This document shows, one piece after another, positions 1 through 11,300 of a stretch of DNA of 64,000 nucleotides. Position 1 is the first letter of the stretch. Every line of letters starts with the position of its first letter. Where the stretch lies: the NCBI GenBank assembly GCA_963702575.1, contig CAVPCU010000002.1:795551-859550 (forward strand), in the 5' to 3' direction. This DNA comes from VRUE01 sp963702575. GTDB taxonomy: Bacteria; Actinomycetota; Thermoleophilia; Solirubrobacterales; 70-9. The notes under the pieces are model-generated. The model was not told where the DNA came from. It searched no databases and worked only from the letters and a program-made list of their open reading frames with translations. A program made the position numbers and the translations under genes.

Positions 1-35
1 GCGTTTGTCCGGGCGGGAGTGTGCCCCGATACTGC

Positions 36-806
36 CTACCTGATGGCCGGTGCTGAGCGCAGCGGTTGCAGCCAGGCGGGCGGCAGGGTCGGCCCGACGC
101 GGCCGGGATGCTCGGGGACCACTCGCAGCGCGAGCTGGCCCGCCGGTCGCGACTCGATCAGTGGGCGCAGGTCCTCCAGCGCCATCGCCAGGCGGATGCT
201 GGACGCGATCTGGAAATCGGCGGCGTTGAGCTGCTCGCCGCCGATCGTGCCGGACTCGATCAGGTCGTCGACGTGTTGAAGCAGCGGCCCGAAGCCGGCC
301 AGCTCGGCCCGCACCGCCTCCTCGGTCGCGCCGTTGAGGCGCGCCGAGATGGAGACGATCGTCGGCGCCAGCGGCGCCGCCATCCAGACCGGCATGCCGA
401 GCCTCACTCCCTGGAGGAAGCTGCGGCTCGACTTCTTGTCCTTGCTGATCGCCCAGAGGGCGATCTGGCGGACCGGGTGCTGGAGCTCCTCGTCGCCCCA
501 GCGCTCGGCCTCCTCGACCGCCGCCCGTTGCTCGGGGTCGGCCGGGAAGAGGGGCGGCTCGGGCTGCACCCGGTCGAGCTCGCGCGAGATCTCGCGCGTG
601 GTCTGCACCCGGCGGCCATCGATCTTCATCGCCGGCACGGTGGTGCCCGGGAAGCCCATCACCCGCAGCTGAGGCCTCGCGGCGACCGAGACGAGGTCGC
701 GGCGCTTGAACTCGATGCCCTTGTACCGCAACATCGCCAGCGCCGCCGCGCACGGGTGCGATCCTGGGGTCGTGTAGAGCGTGACCTTCACCGGCCCGGC
801 CATCAT
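36..806 (-). CDS. Glutathione S-transferase-like protein (thioredoxin-fold N-domain)
   Basis: The protein is 256 aa. The N-terminal region has a thioredoxin-like GST fold: a beta strand followed by an SHPC active-site-like motif at residues 16-19, then a conserved cis-proline segment (TVPAMKIDG) and a helix with TREI. The C-terminal half is helical, as in GST C-domains. The predicted role is glutathione- or other thiol-dependent conjugation or reduction in the cytoplasm. Actinobacteria generally use mycothiol, so the real cosubstrate is unclear. I chose the ATG ATG pair at 806/803 because upstream codons run into coaX on the other strand. It is divergent from coaX with only 11 bp between the start codons. 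The family assignment is fairly safe; the substrate is unknown. Confidence 0.7.
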   Translation of the reverse strand: MMAGPVKVTLYTTPGSHPCAAALAMLRYKGIEFKRRDLVSVAARPQLRVMGFPGTTVPAMKIDGRRVQTTREISRELDRVQPEPPLFPADPEQRAAVEEAERWGDEELQHPVRQIALWAISKDKKSSRSFLQGVRLGMPVWMAAPLAPTIVSISARLNGATEEAVRAELAGFGPLLQHVDDLIESGTIGGEQLNAADFQIASSIRLAMALEDLRPLIESRPAGQLALRVVPEHPGRVGPTLPPAWLQPLRSAPAIR

Positions 807-811
807 AGACT
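806..811 (+). promoter_or_regulatory. Predicted -10 box of coaX (TAGACT), leaderless
   Basis: TAGACT lies 6 nt before the GTG of coaX, so transcription would start at or next to the start codon. The box overlaps the start codon of the divergent GST-like gene. No convincing -35 is visible. Confidence 0.5.
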
Positions 812-817
812 CGCCCC

Positions 818-1579
818 GTGCTTCTCGCCGTCGACGTCGGCAACACCCAGACCCACCTCGGCGCCTTCGACGGCGAGCGCCTGGTCGAGAACTGGCGCTT
901 CCAGACCCGCTCCGGGGCGACCGGCGACGAGCTGGCGGAGCGAATCGCCGGGCTCTTCGCCCTCTGCGGGATGTCCTTCGACCAGGTCGACGCCCTCTGC
1001 GTGTCCTCGGTTGTGCCACCCCTCGGCACTCAGTACGAGCAGCTGACCGGGCGTTACCTCGACGCCGAGTGCCTGACCATCGGCCCGGGAGTGAAGACCG
1101 GGATGCCGATCCGCATCGAGAACCCACTCGAGGTTGGCGCTGACCGGCTGGTCAACGCCATCGCCGCCTACAACCGCTTCGGCGAGGCCTGTATCTCCGT
1201 CGATTTCGGCACCGGGATCAACATCGACGTCGTCTCCGCCGACGGCGAGTACCTCGGCGGCGCGATCGGACCCGGTCTCGCTCCCTCCCTCAGCGCCCTG
1301 ATCGAACGCGCTGCCCGGATCACCCGGATGGACCTCGAAGAGCCCAAAGAAGCAATCGGTCGCTCGACCCGTGCCGCGATCAGCTCCGGCTTCATCTTCG
1401 GCTTCGCCGGCCTGATCGACGGCATCGTCCGCCGGATCGAAGACGAACTGCCCAACCCGCGCCTGCTCGCCACCGGCGGCTACGCCGCGGCGGTCGTCCC
1501 CTACACCGAGACGATCGACGAGGTCGACGACCTGCTTACCCTGAAGGGGCTGCGCCTGATCCATGAGAGGAACGCCTGA
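818..1579 (+). CDS. coaX: Type III pantothenate kinase
   Basis: CoaX phosphorylates pantothenate with ATP, the first step of coenzyme A synthesis. The 253-aa product has the usual family length. It shows the N-terminal phosphate-binding motif DVGNTQT (residues 6-12), the GADRLVN motif near residue 107 and the VDFGTG motif near 128, all diagnostic of the ASKHA-fold type III enzyme. The start is GTG with a TAGACT -10 box 6 nt upstream, consistent with a leaderless transcript. The 3' end overlaps dusB by 17 nt, so the two are probably cotranscribed. Confidence 0.95.
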   Translation: MLLAVDVGNTQTHLGAFDGERLVENWRFQTRSGATGDELAERIAGLFALCGMSFDQVDALCVSSVVPPLGTQYEQLTGRYLDAECLTIGPGVKTGMPIRIENPLEVGADRLVNAIAAYNRFGEACISVDFGTGINIDVVSADGEYLGGAIGPGLAPSLSALIERAARITRMDLEEPKEAIGRSTRAAISSGFIFGFAGLIDGIVRRIEDELPNPRLLATGGYAAAVVPYTETIDEVDDLLTLKGLRLIHERNA

Positions 1580-2576
1580 ACAGCCCCCGCTGACCGATCC
1601 CTTCGACATTGGAGGAGTCGAGATCGCCAACCGCGTCCTGCTCGCGCCGCTGGCGGGGATCGGCAACTGGTTCGTCCGCCTGCAGGCCAGGCGCCACGGG
1701 GCGGGGCTCGCCGTCACCGAGATGATCTCCAGCTTCGGCCTGCACCACGGCAACGAGCGCACCCTGCGCGAGCTGATGCGGATCCACCCCGACGAGCACC
1801 CGGTCTCGGTCCAGCTCTTCGGCCACGACCCCGAGGTGATGCGCTCCGGCGCCCGCGTCGCCGCCGAGTCCGGCGCCGACCTGATCGACATCAACATGGG
1901 CTGCCCGGTGCGCAAGGTGCGCAAGACCGGCGCCGGGGTCGAGCTGCTCGCCGACCCCGAGCTGGCGCTGGCGTTGCTGCGCGGCGCCCGCGAGGGCGGC
2001 GGCCTCCCGGTCAGCGTCAAGCTGCGCTCGGGCCTGCGTCCCGGCGACCGCTCGGGCTTCGACCTCGCGGTGCGCCTCGCCGAGGAGGGCGGAGCGGCGG
2101 CGATCGGGTTCCACCCCCGCCCGGCGACGACCAAGCACAAGGGCGTCCCCGACTACGCCCTCACCCGCGAGCTCGCAGAGCGAATCGAGGCGCCGGTGAT
2201 CGTCTCGGGCGGGCTCAGCGACGCCGTCGCGGCCCGCCGCGCCTACGAGGAGTCCGGCGCCGCCGCGGTGATGATCGCCCGCGGCGCGCTCGGCAACCCC
2301 TGGCTGTTCGAGGAGCTGACCGGGCGCCGCACCGAGCCGCCCACCCGTGAGGAGGTCGTGGCCGAGCTGCTCTGGACGATCGACCGCGCCGAGGAGCACC
2401 TCGGCGCCGAGCGCGCGGCGCGTTACCTGCGCAAGTTCTACCCCTGGTACGTCGAGGCGATCGGCGCCCCGCCGGAGGTTGTCGCGGAGCTGCAGCGCAG
2501 TGCCGACCTCGCCCGCGCGAGGGAGCTGGTGGCCGCCCAAAATCCCCTGAGTGCCGGTTCGGTCGCCTCGCTATAA
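1563..2576 (+). CDS. dusB: tRNA-dihydrouridine synthase (DusB type)
   Basis: This FMN enzyme reduces uridine to dihydrouridine in tRNA D-loops with NADPH. The 337-aa protein is a TIM barrel followed by a helical tRNA-binding domain. Visible landmarks are the start of the barrel (LLAPLAGIGNWFVR), the catalytic segment INMGCPVRKV near residue 110 containing the active-site Cys, GFHPRPATTKHKG in the phosphate/FMN region, and VMIARGALGNPWLF near the end of the barrel. It begins inside the end of coaX (17-nt overlap) and is probably translationally coupled to it. The TATAAT of the next gene overlaps its stop codon. Confidence 0.93.
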   Translation: MRGTPEQPPLTDPFDIGGVEIANRVLLAPLAGIGNWFVRLQARRHGAGLAVTEMISSFGLHHGNERTLRELMRIHPDEHPVSVQLFGHDPEVMRSGARVAAESGADLIDINMGCPVRKVRKTGAGVELLADPELALALLRGAREGGGLPVSVKLRSGLRPGDRSGFDLAVRLAEEGGAAAIGFHPRPATTKHKGVPDYALTRELAERIEAPVIVSGGLSDAVAARRAYEESGAAAVMIARGALGNPWLFEELTGRRTEPPTREEVVAELLWTIDRAEEHLGAERAARYLRKFYPWYVEAIGAPPEVVAELQRSADLARARELVAAQNPLSAGSVASL

Positions 2577-2577
2577 T
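2572..2577 (+). promoter_or_regulatory. Predicted -10 box (TATAAT) upstream of greA
   Basis: A perfect TATAAT followed by CCCGCG lies at the end of dusB, about 110 nt before greA. A near-identical block (TATAATCC) precedes gltB at 53414. No good -35 is visible. It implies a greA leader of about 105 nt. Confidence 0.45.
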
Positions 2578-2689
2578 CCCGCGACTTCTGGCCCAGGTGC
2601 GGTGTGGCGCGAGCCTACCCACCCGGGCGTTTTTTCGATCTGGGAGCGATGTCTCCCGCCGTCCAGCAAGCAAAGCGAGGTCAGTGACC

Positions 2690-3169
2690 GTGACTCGGCA
2701 GGCCGTAATCACCCCCGAAGGGCTCGAGAAGCTCAAAGAGGAAATCGAGTTCCTCTCGACCGCCAAACGACGCGAGGTGGCCGAACGGATCAAGGAGGCG
2801 CGCGAGTTCGGCGACATCTCCGAGAACGCCGAGTACGACGACGCCAAGAACGAGCAGGCGCTGCTCGAGGCGCGGATCGCCCAGCTCGAAGAGCGCCTGC
2901 GCCGGGCGACGGTGATCGACGAGAAGGACGTCGACACCGACGTCGTCGGCTTCGGCTCGGTGGTCCACGTCAAAGACCAGAAGTCGGGCGACTCGCAGAA
3001 ATTCCAGATCGTCGGCTCGACCGAGGCCAACCCGCTCGAGCACAAGCTCTCCAACGAGTCGCCGATCGGCAAGGCGCTGCTCGGCCACAAGCGCAACGAC
3101 GTGGTCACTGTCGACGTTCCCAGGGGCCCCAAGAAGAAACTCAAAATCACGAAGATCGAGAGCGCTTAG
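2690..3169 (+). CDS. greA: Transcription elongation factor GreA
   Basis: GreA stimulates RNA polymerase to cleave backtracked transcripts. The 159-aa product has the typical length: an N-terminal antiparallel coiled coil with the acidic tip (EFGDISENAEYDDAKNEQ) carrying the catalytic acidic residues, then a FKBP-like C-terminal domain (SPIGKALLGHKRND). Two in-frame GTG codons compete, 2684 and 2690. I prefer 2690 because the AGCGAGG ribosome-binding site is then 8-9 nt upstream; at 2684 it would be only about 3 nt away. Confidence 0.93.
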   Translation: MTRQAVITPEGLEKLKEEIEFLSTAKRREVAERIKEAREFGDISENAEYDDAKNEQALLEARIAQLEERLRRATVIDEKDVDTDVVGFGSVVHVKDQKSGDSQKFQIVGSTEANPLEHKLSNESPIGKALLGHKRNDVVTVDVPRGPKKKLKITKIESA

Positions 3170-3176
3170 CGTCGAA

Positions 3177-3182
3177 TAGGCT
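3177..3182 (+). promoter_or_regulatory. Predicted -10 box of lysS (TAGGCT), leaderless
   Basis: TAGGCT ends 9 nt before the lysS ATG, so lysS appears to have its own leaderless promoter despite following greA closely. Confidence 0.5.
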
Positions 3183-3191
3183 CGCCCGACG

Positions 3192-4667
3192 ATGAGCGAG
3201 CCGGAGCCGCAGCTGTCCGACGTTCTCCGCGACCGGCGGGAGAAGTTGGAGCGCATCCGCGAGGCGGGGATCGAGCCGTTCCCCCACTCCTTCGAGGAAC
3301 GGGAGGAGATCGCCGAGGTGCGGGCGGCTCACGAGGGGCTGGAAGCGGGGATGGAGACCGATTCGCGACACCGCGTCGCCGGTCGCATCGTCGGCCGTCG
3401 GGGCCACGGCAAGGCCGCCTTCCTCGACCTCCGCGACGGCAGTGGCCAGATCCAGATCCACGCTCGCGCGGACACCCTCGGCGCCGAGGCCTTCGAGCTG
3501 CTGGTCCACCTCGACATCGGCGACTTCGTCGGCGTCGAGGGGACGGCGATGGCGACCCGCCGCGGCGGCGAGCTCTCGCTCGCGATCGACCACTGGCGCC
3601 TGCTGGCGAAGAGCCTGCGGCCGCCGCCGAGCGAGTTCCACGGCCTCGAGGACGTCGAGACCCGCTACCGCCAGCGCGAGCTCGACCTGCTCGCCAACGA
3701 GGAGAGCCGGCGGATCTTCGCGACCCGCGGACGCACGATCGCCGAGGTGCGGCGCTGGCTCGACGACCACGGATTCGTCGAGGTTGAGACGCCGGTCCTT
3801 CAGCCGCTCTACGGCGGCGCCCTGGCGCGGCCGTTCGTCACCCACCACAACGCCCTCGACCGCGACCTCTACCTGCGGATCGCCACCGAGCTCTATCTCA
3901 AGCGGCTCGTCGTCGGCGGCATCGACCGCGTCTACGAGCTCGGCAAGGACTTCCGCAACGAGGGCGTCTCGCACAAGCACAACCCCGAGTTCACGATGCT
4001 CGAGTGGTACGAGGCCTACGCCGACTACGAGAAGACCGCGCACGACCTCGAGCTGCTGGTCGCCGAGGTCGCGGAGCGGGTCCTCGGCACGACGAAGATC
4101 GAGCGCGACGGGGTCGAGATCGACCTCGCCCCGCCCTGGCGGCGGCTGACCCTGCGCGAGGCGATCCGCGAGCGCACCGGGATCGACGTCGCCGAGCACC
4201 CGACCCGCGAGGCGCTGGCGGCGGCGATGGGCTCCGAGCCCGACCCCGCCGAGGGATGGGGCAAGCTGGTCGACGGCCTGCTCTCCAGGTCGGTCGAGCC
4301 GGAGCTGGTCCAGCCGACCTTCGTCGTCGACTACCCGGTCGAGCTCTCGCCCTTCGCCAAGGCACACCGCACCGAGCCGGGTCTGGTCGAGCGCTGGGAG
4401 GCCTTCGTCGGCGGGATCGAGATCGCCAACTCGTTCACCGAGCTGAACGACCCCGACGAGCAGCGACGCCGCTTCGAGCAGCAGGCGGCGGAGCTCGACC
4501 GCGGCGACGAGGAGGCGCAGCCCTACGACGAGGCCTTCGTCGAGGCGCTCGAGCACGGGATGCCGCCGACCGGCGGCGTCGGCCTCGGGGTTGACCGGCT
4601 TGTCATGATGTTCACCGGGGTCCGCAGCCTGCGAGAGGTCGTGCTCTTCCCGGCGATGCGGGCCTGA
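3192..4667 (+). CDS. lysS: Lysyl-tRNA synthetase, class II
   Basis: It charges tRNA-Lys with lysine using ATP. The 491-aa protein has an N-terminal OB-fold anticodon-binding domain (about residues 50-150). The class II catalytic domain follows, with motif 2 (FRNEGVSHKHNPEFTMLE, about 254-271) and motif 3 (GLGVDRLVMM, about 464-473). ATG 3192 is the only sensible start. The gene is intact, unlike its neighbour clpC. In many Gram-positive bacteria lysS also lies near the clpC-disA region. Confidence 0.96.
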   Translation: MSEPEPQLSDVLRDRREKLERIREAGIEPFPHSFEEREEIAEVRAAHEGLEAGMETDSRHRVAGRIVGRRGHGKAAFLDLRDGSGQIQIHARADTLGAEAFELLVHLDIGDFVGVEGTAMATRRGGELSLAIDHWRLLAKSLRPPPSEFHGLEDVETRYRQRELDLLANEESRRIFATRGRTIAEVRRWLDDHGFVEVETPVLQPLYGGALARPFVTHHNALDRDLYLRIATELYLKRLVVGGIDRVYELGKDFRNEGVSHKHNPEFTMLEWYEAYADYEKTAHDLELLVAEVAERVLGTTKIERDGVEIDLAPPWRRLTLREAIRERTGIDVAEHPTREALAAAMGSEPDPAEGWGKLVDGLLSRSVEPELVQPTFVVDYPVELSPFAKAHRTEPGLVERWEAFVGGIEIANSFTELNDPDEQRRRFEQQAAELDRGDEEAQPYDEAFVEALEHGMPPTGGVGLGVDRLVMMFTGVRSLREVVLFPAMRA

Positions 4668-4698
4668 AGACCGCGGAGGCCCGACGATCTCGGGCCAG

Positions 4699-4749
4699 GG
4701 CCCCTCGAAAGGCGTCCGAAAAGCCGCTAACAGCGGCAATCGAGGGGCC
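4699..4749. terminator. Inverted repeat between lysS and clpC
   Basis: Ten-base perfect arms (GGCCCCTCGA at 4699-4708 and its complement at 4740-4749) enclose a loop holding a second small stem (GCCGC/GCGGC, 4723-4737). It begins about 30 nt after the lysS stop and could act as terminator or 5' structure. No U-tract follows. Confidence 0.45.
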
Positions 4750-4789
4750 GGGGCCGGAGTTGCACGCTCGGTATCGTCTTAAAGGAGAC

Positions 4790-4855
4790 ATGGGCGCCTC
4801 CCGATACCCGAAGGGCGTCTGCGGTACTTCCGACCAACGAGTGCGTTTGACCTAG
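4790..4855 (+). CDS. Possible 21-codon leader peptide before clpC
   Basis: An ATG preceded by AAAGGAG opens a 21-codon frame that ends in TAG 21 nt before the clpC start. The encoded peptide (MGASRYPKGV...) matches no family I know. The spacing from AAAGGAG to ATG is unusually short (2 nt), so the frame may be chance. If real, its position suggests an attenuating or coupling role for clpC. Confidence 0.2.
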   Translation: MGASRYPKGVCGTSDQRVRLT

Positions 4856-4876
4856 TGAGAGGTTGAGAGGAAGCCT

Positions 4877-7462
<2,586 letters not shown>

Positions 7463-7480
7463 GTAGGCGCGCGAGCTGCC

Positions 7481-7486
7481 TATGGT
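7481..7486 (+). promoter_or_regulatory. Predicted -10 box (TATGGT), leaderless
   Basis: TATGGT lies 7 nt before ATG 7494, which supports that codon as the start of the aldo/keto reductase gene. Confidence 0.4.
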
Positions 7487-7493
7487 TCAGCAC

Positions 7494-8692
7494 ATGCGAG
7501 CCCGGACGCGTCGCCATAGGCAGCTGGAGCGGCGGCCGGTTCCTGCGCTTCGGCGAGGCGATCGCGGAGGAGCGGCTGGAAGGGCTGTTGCGGCCGGGGA
7601 AGGGGATCGACACCGTGCTTACTGCCGACACCTACGGGCAGGGTGAGGCCGATCGGGTGCTGGGGCGGGCGTTGTCGGGGGTGGCGCGCGAGGAGTACTG
7701 CCTGATCGGGGCGGTCGGACATGACTTCTACGAGGGCGAGCGGGATGGGCCGCGGGGGTTTCCGCGCTTCACCGATCCGCGGCTGCGCGGCCCTGACGAG
7801 TACGCGGGCTACCTGCGGATGGCGGCCGAGCGCAGCCTCGAGCGGCTCGGCGCCGAGCGCTTCGACCTGCTGCTGCTGCACAACCCCGACCGCGTCGGCT
7901 ACTCGAGCGAGGCGGTCTGGGACGGGATGGCGGCGCTGCGCGAGGCCGGCCTCGCGACGCAGATCGGCGTCGCGCCGGGGCCAGCCAACGGCTTCACCCT
8001 CGACCTGATCTCCTGCATCGAGCGCTTCGGCGAGCGGATCGACTGGGCGATGATCATCCTCAACCCGTTCGAGCCCTGGCCCGGCGAGCTCTGCCTCGAG
8101 GCGGCCGCCCGCAACGACGTCAAGGTGCTGACCCGGGTGGTCGACTACGGCGGCGTCTTCTGGGGCGACCTGCGTCCCGGGGCCGAGCTGGCCCCGGGCG
8201 ACCACCGCGCCTTCCGGCCCGCGGGCTGGATCGAGGCCGGGCTGGAGAAGCTGGAGCGGGTCCTGCCGATCGCCGAACGGGCGAGGCTGACGCCGATCCA
8301 GCTCGCCTGCCAGTGGAACCTCGCCCACCCGGCGGTCGAGTGCGTCGCGCCGACGCTGATCCAGGAGGCGGGCGCGGACGCCTGTCCGATCGAGGCCAAG
8401 CGGGTCGAACTTGCCGCGCTGCCGGCCGAGCAGCGCCTCGAGCGAGGAGGACGTCGCCGCGATCCGCGCGGTCGGCGACAACACCGGCTGCATGGCGCTG
8501 AAGGGGGCGAGCCCCGAGCACGAGGGCGAGGAGCGCCCCGACCGCTGGCCGCTCGACGCGGAGCTGGCCGCGGTCGGCGAGCGCTGGGGCATCGACCCCG
8601 GCCGCGACCTGGTCTGGCGCCCCGCAGCTGAGTCATCCGCGAGCGCGGATAGCCGTCGCGCGTCGACGACTGTGGCGGATCGACGAGCGTGA
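7494..8692 (+). CDS. Aldo/keto reductase family protein (frameshifted)
   Basis: The (beta/alpha)8 NADPH oxidoreductase pattern is clear: an N-terminal GSWSGGRF strand, DTYGQGEADRVLG with the tetrad Asp and Tyr, LLLLHNPD with the His, and the C-terminal segment ACQWNLAHPAVECVAPT. The usual catalytic Lys strand is replaced by LIGAVGHDFYEG, so the proton-relay lysine seems absent. I start at ATG 7494; one base must be lost or gained near 7510 to enter the main frame. A second shift near 8440 continues into EEDVAAIRAVGDNTGCM. It ends in a GTGA overlap with the MFS gene, implying an operon. The substrate is unknown. Confidence 0.7.
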
Positions 8693-10086
8693 CGCGTCCC
8701 TGGTGGACCCTGGTCGGCACCTGCGCCGGCCTCTTCCTGCTGATGCTCGACTCGACCGTCGTGGCGCTGGCGCTGTCGAGCATCCGCCACGACGTCGGCG
8801 CCACCTCGGCCGGCCTGCAGTGGGTGATGAACGGCTATCTGCTGGTGATCGCGGCGCTGGTCGTCACCGCCGGCCGGCTCGGCGACAGTTCGGCCGCAAG
8901 CGGCTCTTCCTCGTCGGCATGTGCCTCTTCGCCCTCGGCTCGGTCGTCTCCGGCGCGGCCGAGCGACGAGGTGGGCCTGATCGGCGGCCGCGTCCTGCAG
9001 GGCATGGGTGCGGCGCCGATGCTGCCGCTCTCGCTGGCGATCGTCTGCAACGTCTTCCCGGCCGGGGAGCAGGCGCGGGCGCTCGGGATCTGGGCCGGCG
9101 GTCTCGGCCATCGGCGCTGGGCATCGGCCCGCTCGTCGGCGGCGCCCTGGTCGACCTCGACTGGCGGCTGATCTTCTGGATCAACCTGCCGATCTCGGCG
9201 CTCGGGATCGCGATCACGCTGCTCGCCGCGCCCGAGTCGACCGACCCGGGCTCGGGCCGGCGGATCGACGTCCCCGGCCTGCTGGCGCTCGCCGCGGGGC
9301 TTACCGCGGTCGTCCTCGCGCTGGTCCAGGCGCGCGTCTGGGGCGCCGCCGGCGATCGCCGCGCTGGGCGCTCTTCGGGCTCGCCTCGCTCTACGCCTTC
9401 TGGCGGATCGAGCACCGCTCGCCGGACCCGATCGTCGACTTCTCGCTGTTTCGCAACGGCCCCTACTTCGGCGCCAGCGCCGCCGCCTTCGCCCTGGTCG
9501 GCTCCTACTGGTCGGTGATGTTCTTCCAGCCGCAGTACCTGCAGGACGTGCGCGGCCACTCAGCGCGACCATCAGCGGCCTGATGATCCTGCCGGTGACC
9601 GTGCCGATGGTCTTCGTCTCGCCGTTCTCGGGCAGGCTGATCGCCCGCTTCGGCGCCCGCGCGCTGATGACCGCCGGGATGGCGCTCGGCACGCTCGGCC
9701 TGCTCGCGCTGACGCAGATCGATTCCGGCAGCTCGTACGCGCTGCTGCTCGCCGGCTACCTCCCCTTCGGGATCGCGCTGGGGCTCGTCTACGCGCCGAT
9801 GTCGACCGCCGCGATGGCGGCGATGCCGGGGGAGAAGGTCGGCATCGCCTCCGGCGTGTTGGCGATGGACCGGGTGATGGCCGGCACGATCGCGCTCGCC
9901 GTCTGCGGCGCCGTCTTCCACGCCCTGCTCGAGGGCGGCAGCTCGTTCACCGCCTCGGTCGCCGGCTCGACCTGGGTGCTTGCCGCCCTCTGCGCGGTGG
10001 GTGCCGTCCTCACCTGGGCCTTCGTCCGCGATACCGGCCGCCCCCCGCCCGAACCGCACGCCCATCACCGACATTTCCACCTCTGA
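8689..10086 (+). CDS. MFS drug/proton antiporter, DHA2 (EmrB/QacA) type (multiple frameshifts)
   Basis: This is a 14-TM type major facilitator superfamily exporter. The first helices read LLMLDSTVVALALSSI (motif D1 of the DHA2 family) and the loop 2-3 motif A reads GRLGDxFGRKRLF. Later pieces include WRLIFWINLPIS, YWSVMFFQPQYLQDVRGHS and VGIASGVLAMDRV. Reading them requires five or more frame changes (near 8888, 8965, 9100-9120, 9350-9370 and 9560), nearly all explained by one extra G or C. The GTG start overlaps the upstream stop (GTGA). The C-terminus is His-rich (PHAHHRHFH). The likely role is efflux of hydrophobic compounds, with the substrate undetermined. Confidence 0.8.
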
Positions 10087-10189
10087 GCGGCCCATAGGTG
10101 ACCGATTCGCTTGACAACGTCCATTCCGACCTCTCCACTAGGTCTTAGGCAGACCGCATTGCAGAGCGAAATTTGGCATCCTGGACTGG

Positions 10190-11300
10190 ATGTCTGCGCC
10201 GCCTGGGGATGAGCTTCACGAGTGCGAACGGCAAGATCCCCGGCTACTGAGGGCCCTCGACGTCGTCGCCCCCGGCGGCGCCCTGCGCGAGGGGCTCGAC
10301 AACATCGTCCACGCCAGCACCGGCGGGCTGATCGTCGTCGGCGATCCCGGCGACATCTCCCACCTGCTCTCGGGCGGGATCGAGCTCGGCATCGACTACA
10401 CGCCGGCGATGCTCTACCAGGTGGCGAAGATGGACGGCGCGATCGTGCTCAACGCCGAGGCGACCAAGATCGTCTGGGCCAACGTCCAGCTGATGCCCGA
10501 CCCGACGATCCTCTCGTCCGAGACCGGCACCCGCCACCGCACCGCCGAGCGCGTCTCCAAACAGACCGAGGCGCTGGTGATCGCGATCTCCCAGCGCCGC
10601 GACGTCGTCTCGCTCTACGTCGAGGGCACCAAGTACATCCTGCAGGAGATCCCCGCGGTCCTCGCCAAGGCCAACCAGGGCCTGGCGACGCTGGAGAAGT
10701 ACCGCGAGCGGCTCGAACAGGTCTCCGACCCGGCTGACCGTGCTCGAGTTCGAGGGCGGCGGCGTCCTCTACGACGCGCTCACCGTGCTGCAGCGGGCCG
10801 AGCTGGTGACCCGGATGGCGGTCGAGGTCGAGCGCTACATCGTCGAGCTCGGCACCGAGGGCCGGCTGATCGAGATGCAGCTCGAGGAGACGATGGTCGG
10901 CGTCGCCGCCGACAAGACGGCGCTGATCCGCGACTACAGCGTGGAGGACTCCGAGCAGAACCTCGCCACCGTGCTGCACTCGCTGGCGCGGATGCCGCAC
11001 GAGGACGTGCTCGACTTCGGCCGCCTCGCCGAGCTGCTCGGCTACGACCGCAAGCTCAACACCCTCGACTTCCCGGTTGCGCCGCGCGGCTACCGCGTGA
11101 TGGGCCGCATCCCCCGCATTCCCAAGCTCGTCGTCCAGAAGATCGTCCACGAGCTCGGCGGTCTGGAGGAGGTCCTGGCGGCCTCCGACGCCGAGCTGGA
11201 GGCGGTCGACGACGTCGGCCAGACCCGGGCGAAGGACATGCGCGAGGGCCTGCGCAGGCTCCAGGAGGTCGATCTGGTCGACCGGTACTTGCAGAGTTGA
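10190..11300 (+). CDS. disA: Diadenylate cyclase DisA, DNA-integrity scanning protein (frameshifted)
   Basis: DisA makes c-di-AMP from two ATP and slides along DNA, pausing at branched structures. The N-terminal DAC domain has the signature MDGAIVLN (nt about 10432) and TRHRTAER (nt about 10531). It is followed by the helical linker and a C-terminal helix-hairpin-helix DNA-binding domain (LGGLEEVLAASDAELEAVDDVGQTRA). The frame shifts once near 10735, where an extra G in CCGGCTGACC separates VSDP from LTVLEFEG. The total is about 369 aa, the normal size. A perfect TTGACA at 10111-10116 may be its -35. Its neighbour carD starts in a TTGA overlap. Confidence 0.95.

Noticed and set aside
36..1127. 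Long minus-strand frame extending past the GST-like start into coaX
   Set aside because: The upstream part is Arg-rich shadow sequence of coaX; the ATG ATG pair at 806 starts the real domain.
3147..4739. 530-aa frame opposite lysS
   Set aside because: High-GC shadow of an unambiguous lysS; its protein is Val/Leu/Asp-rich with no domain.
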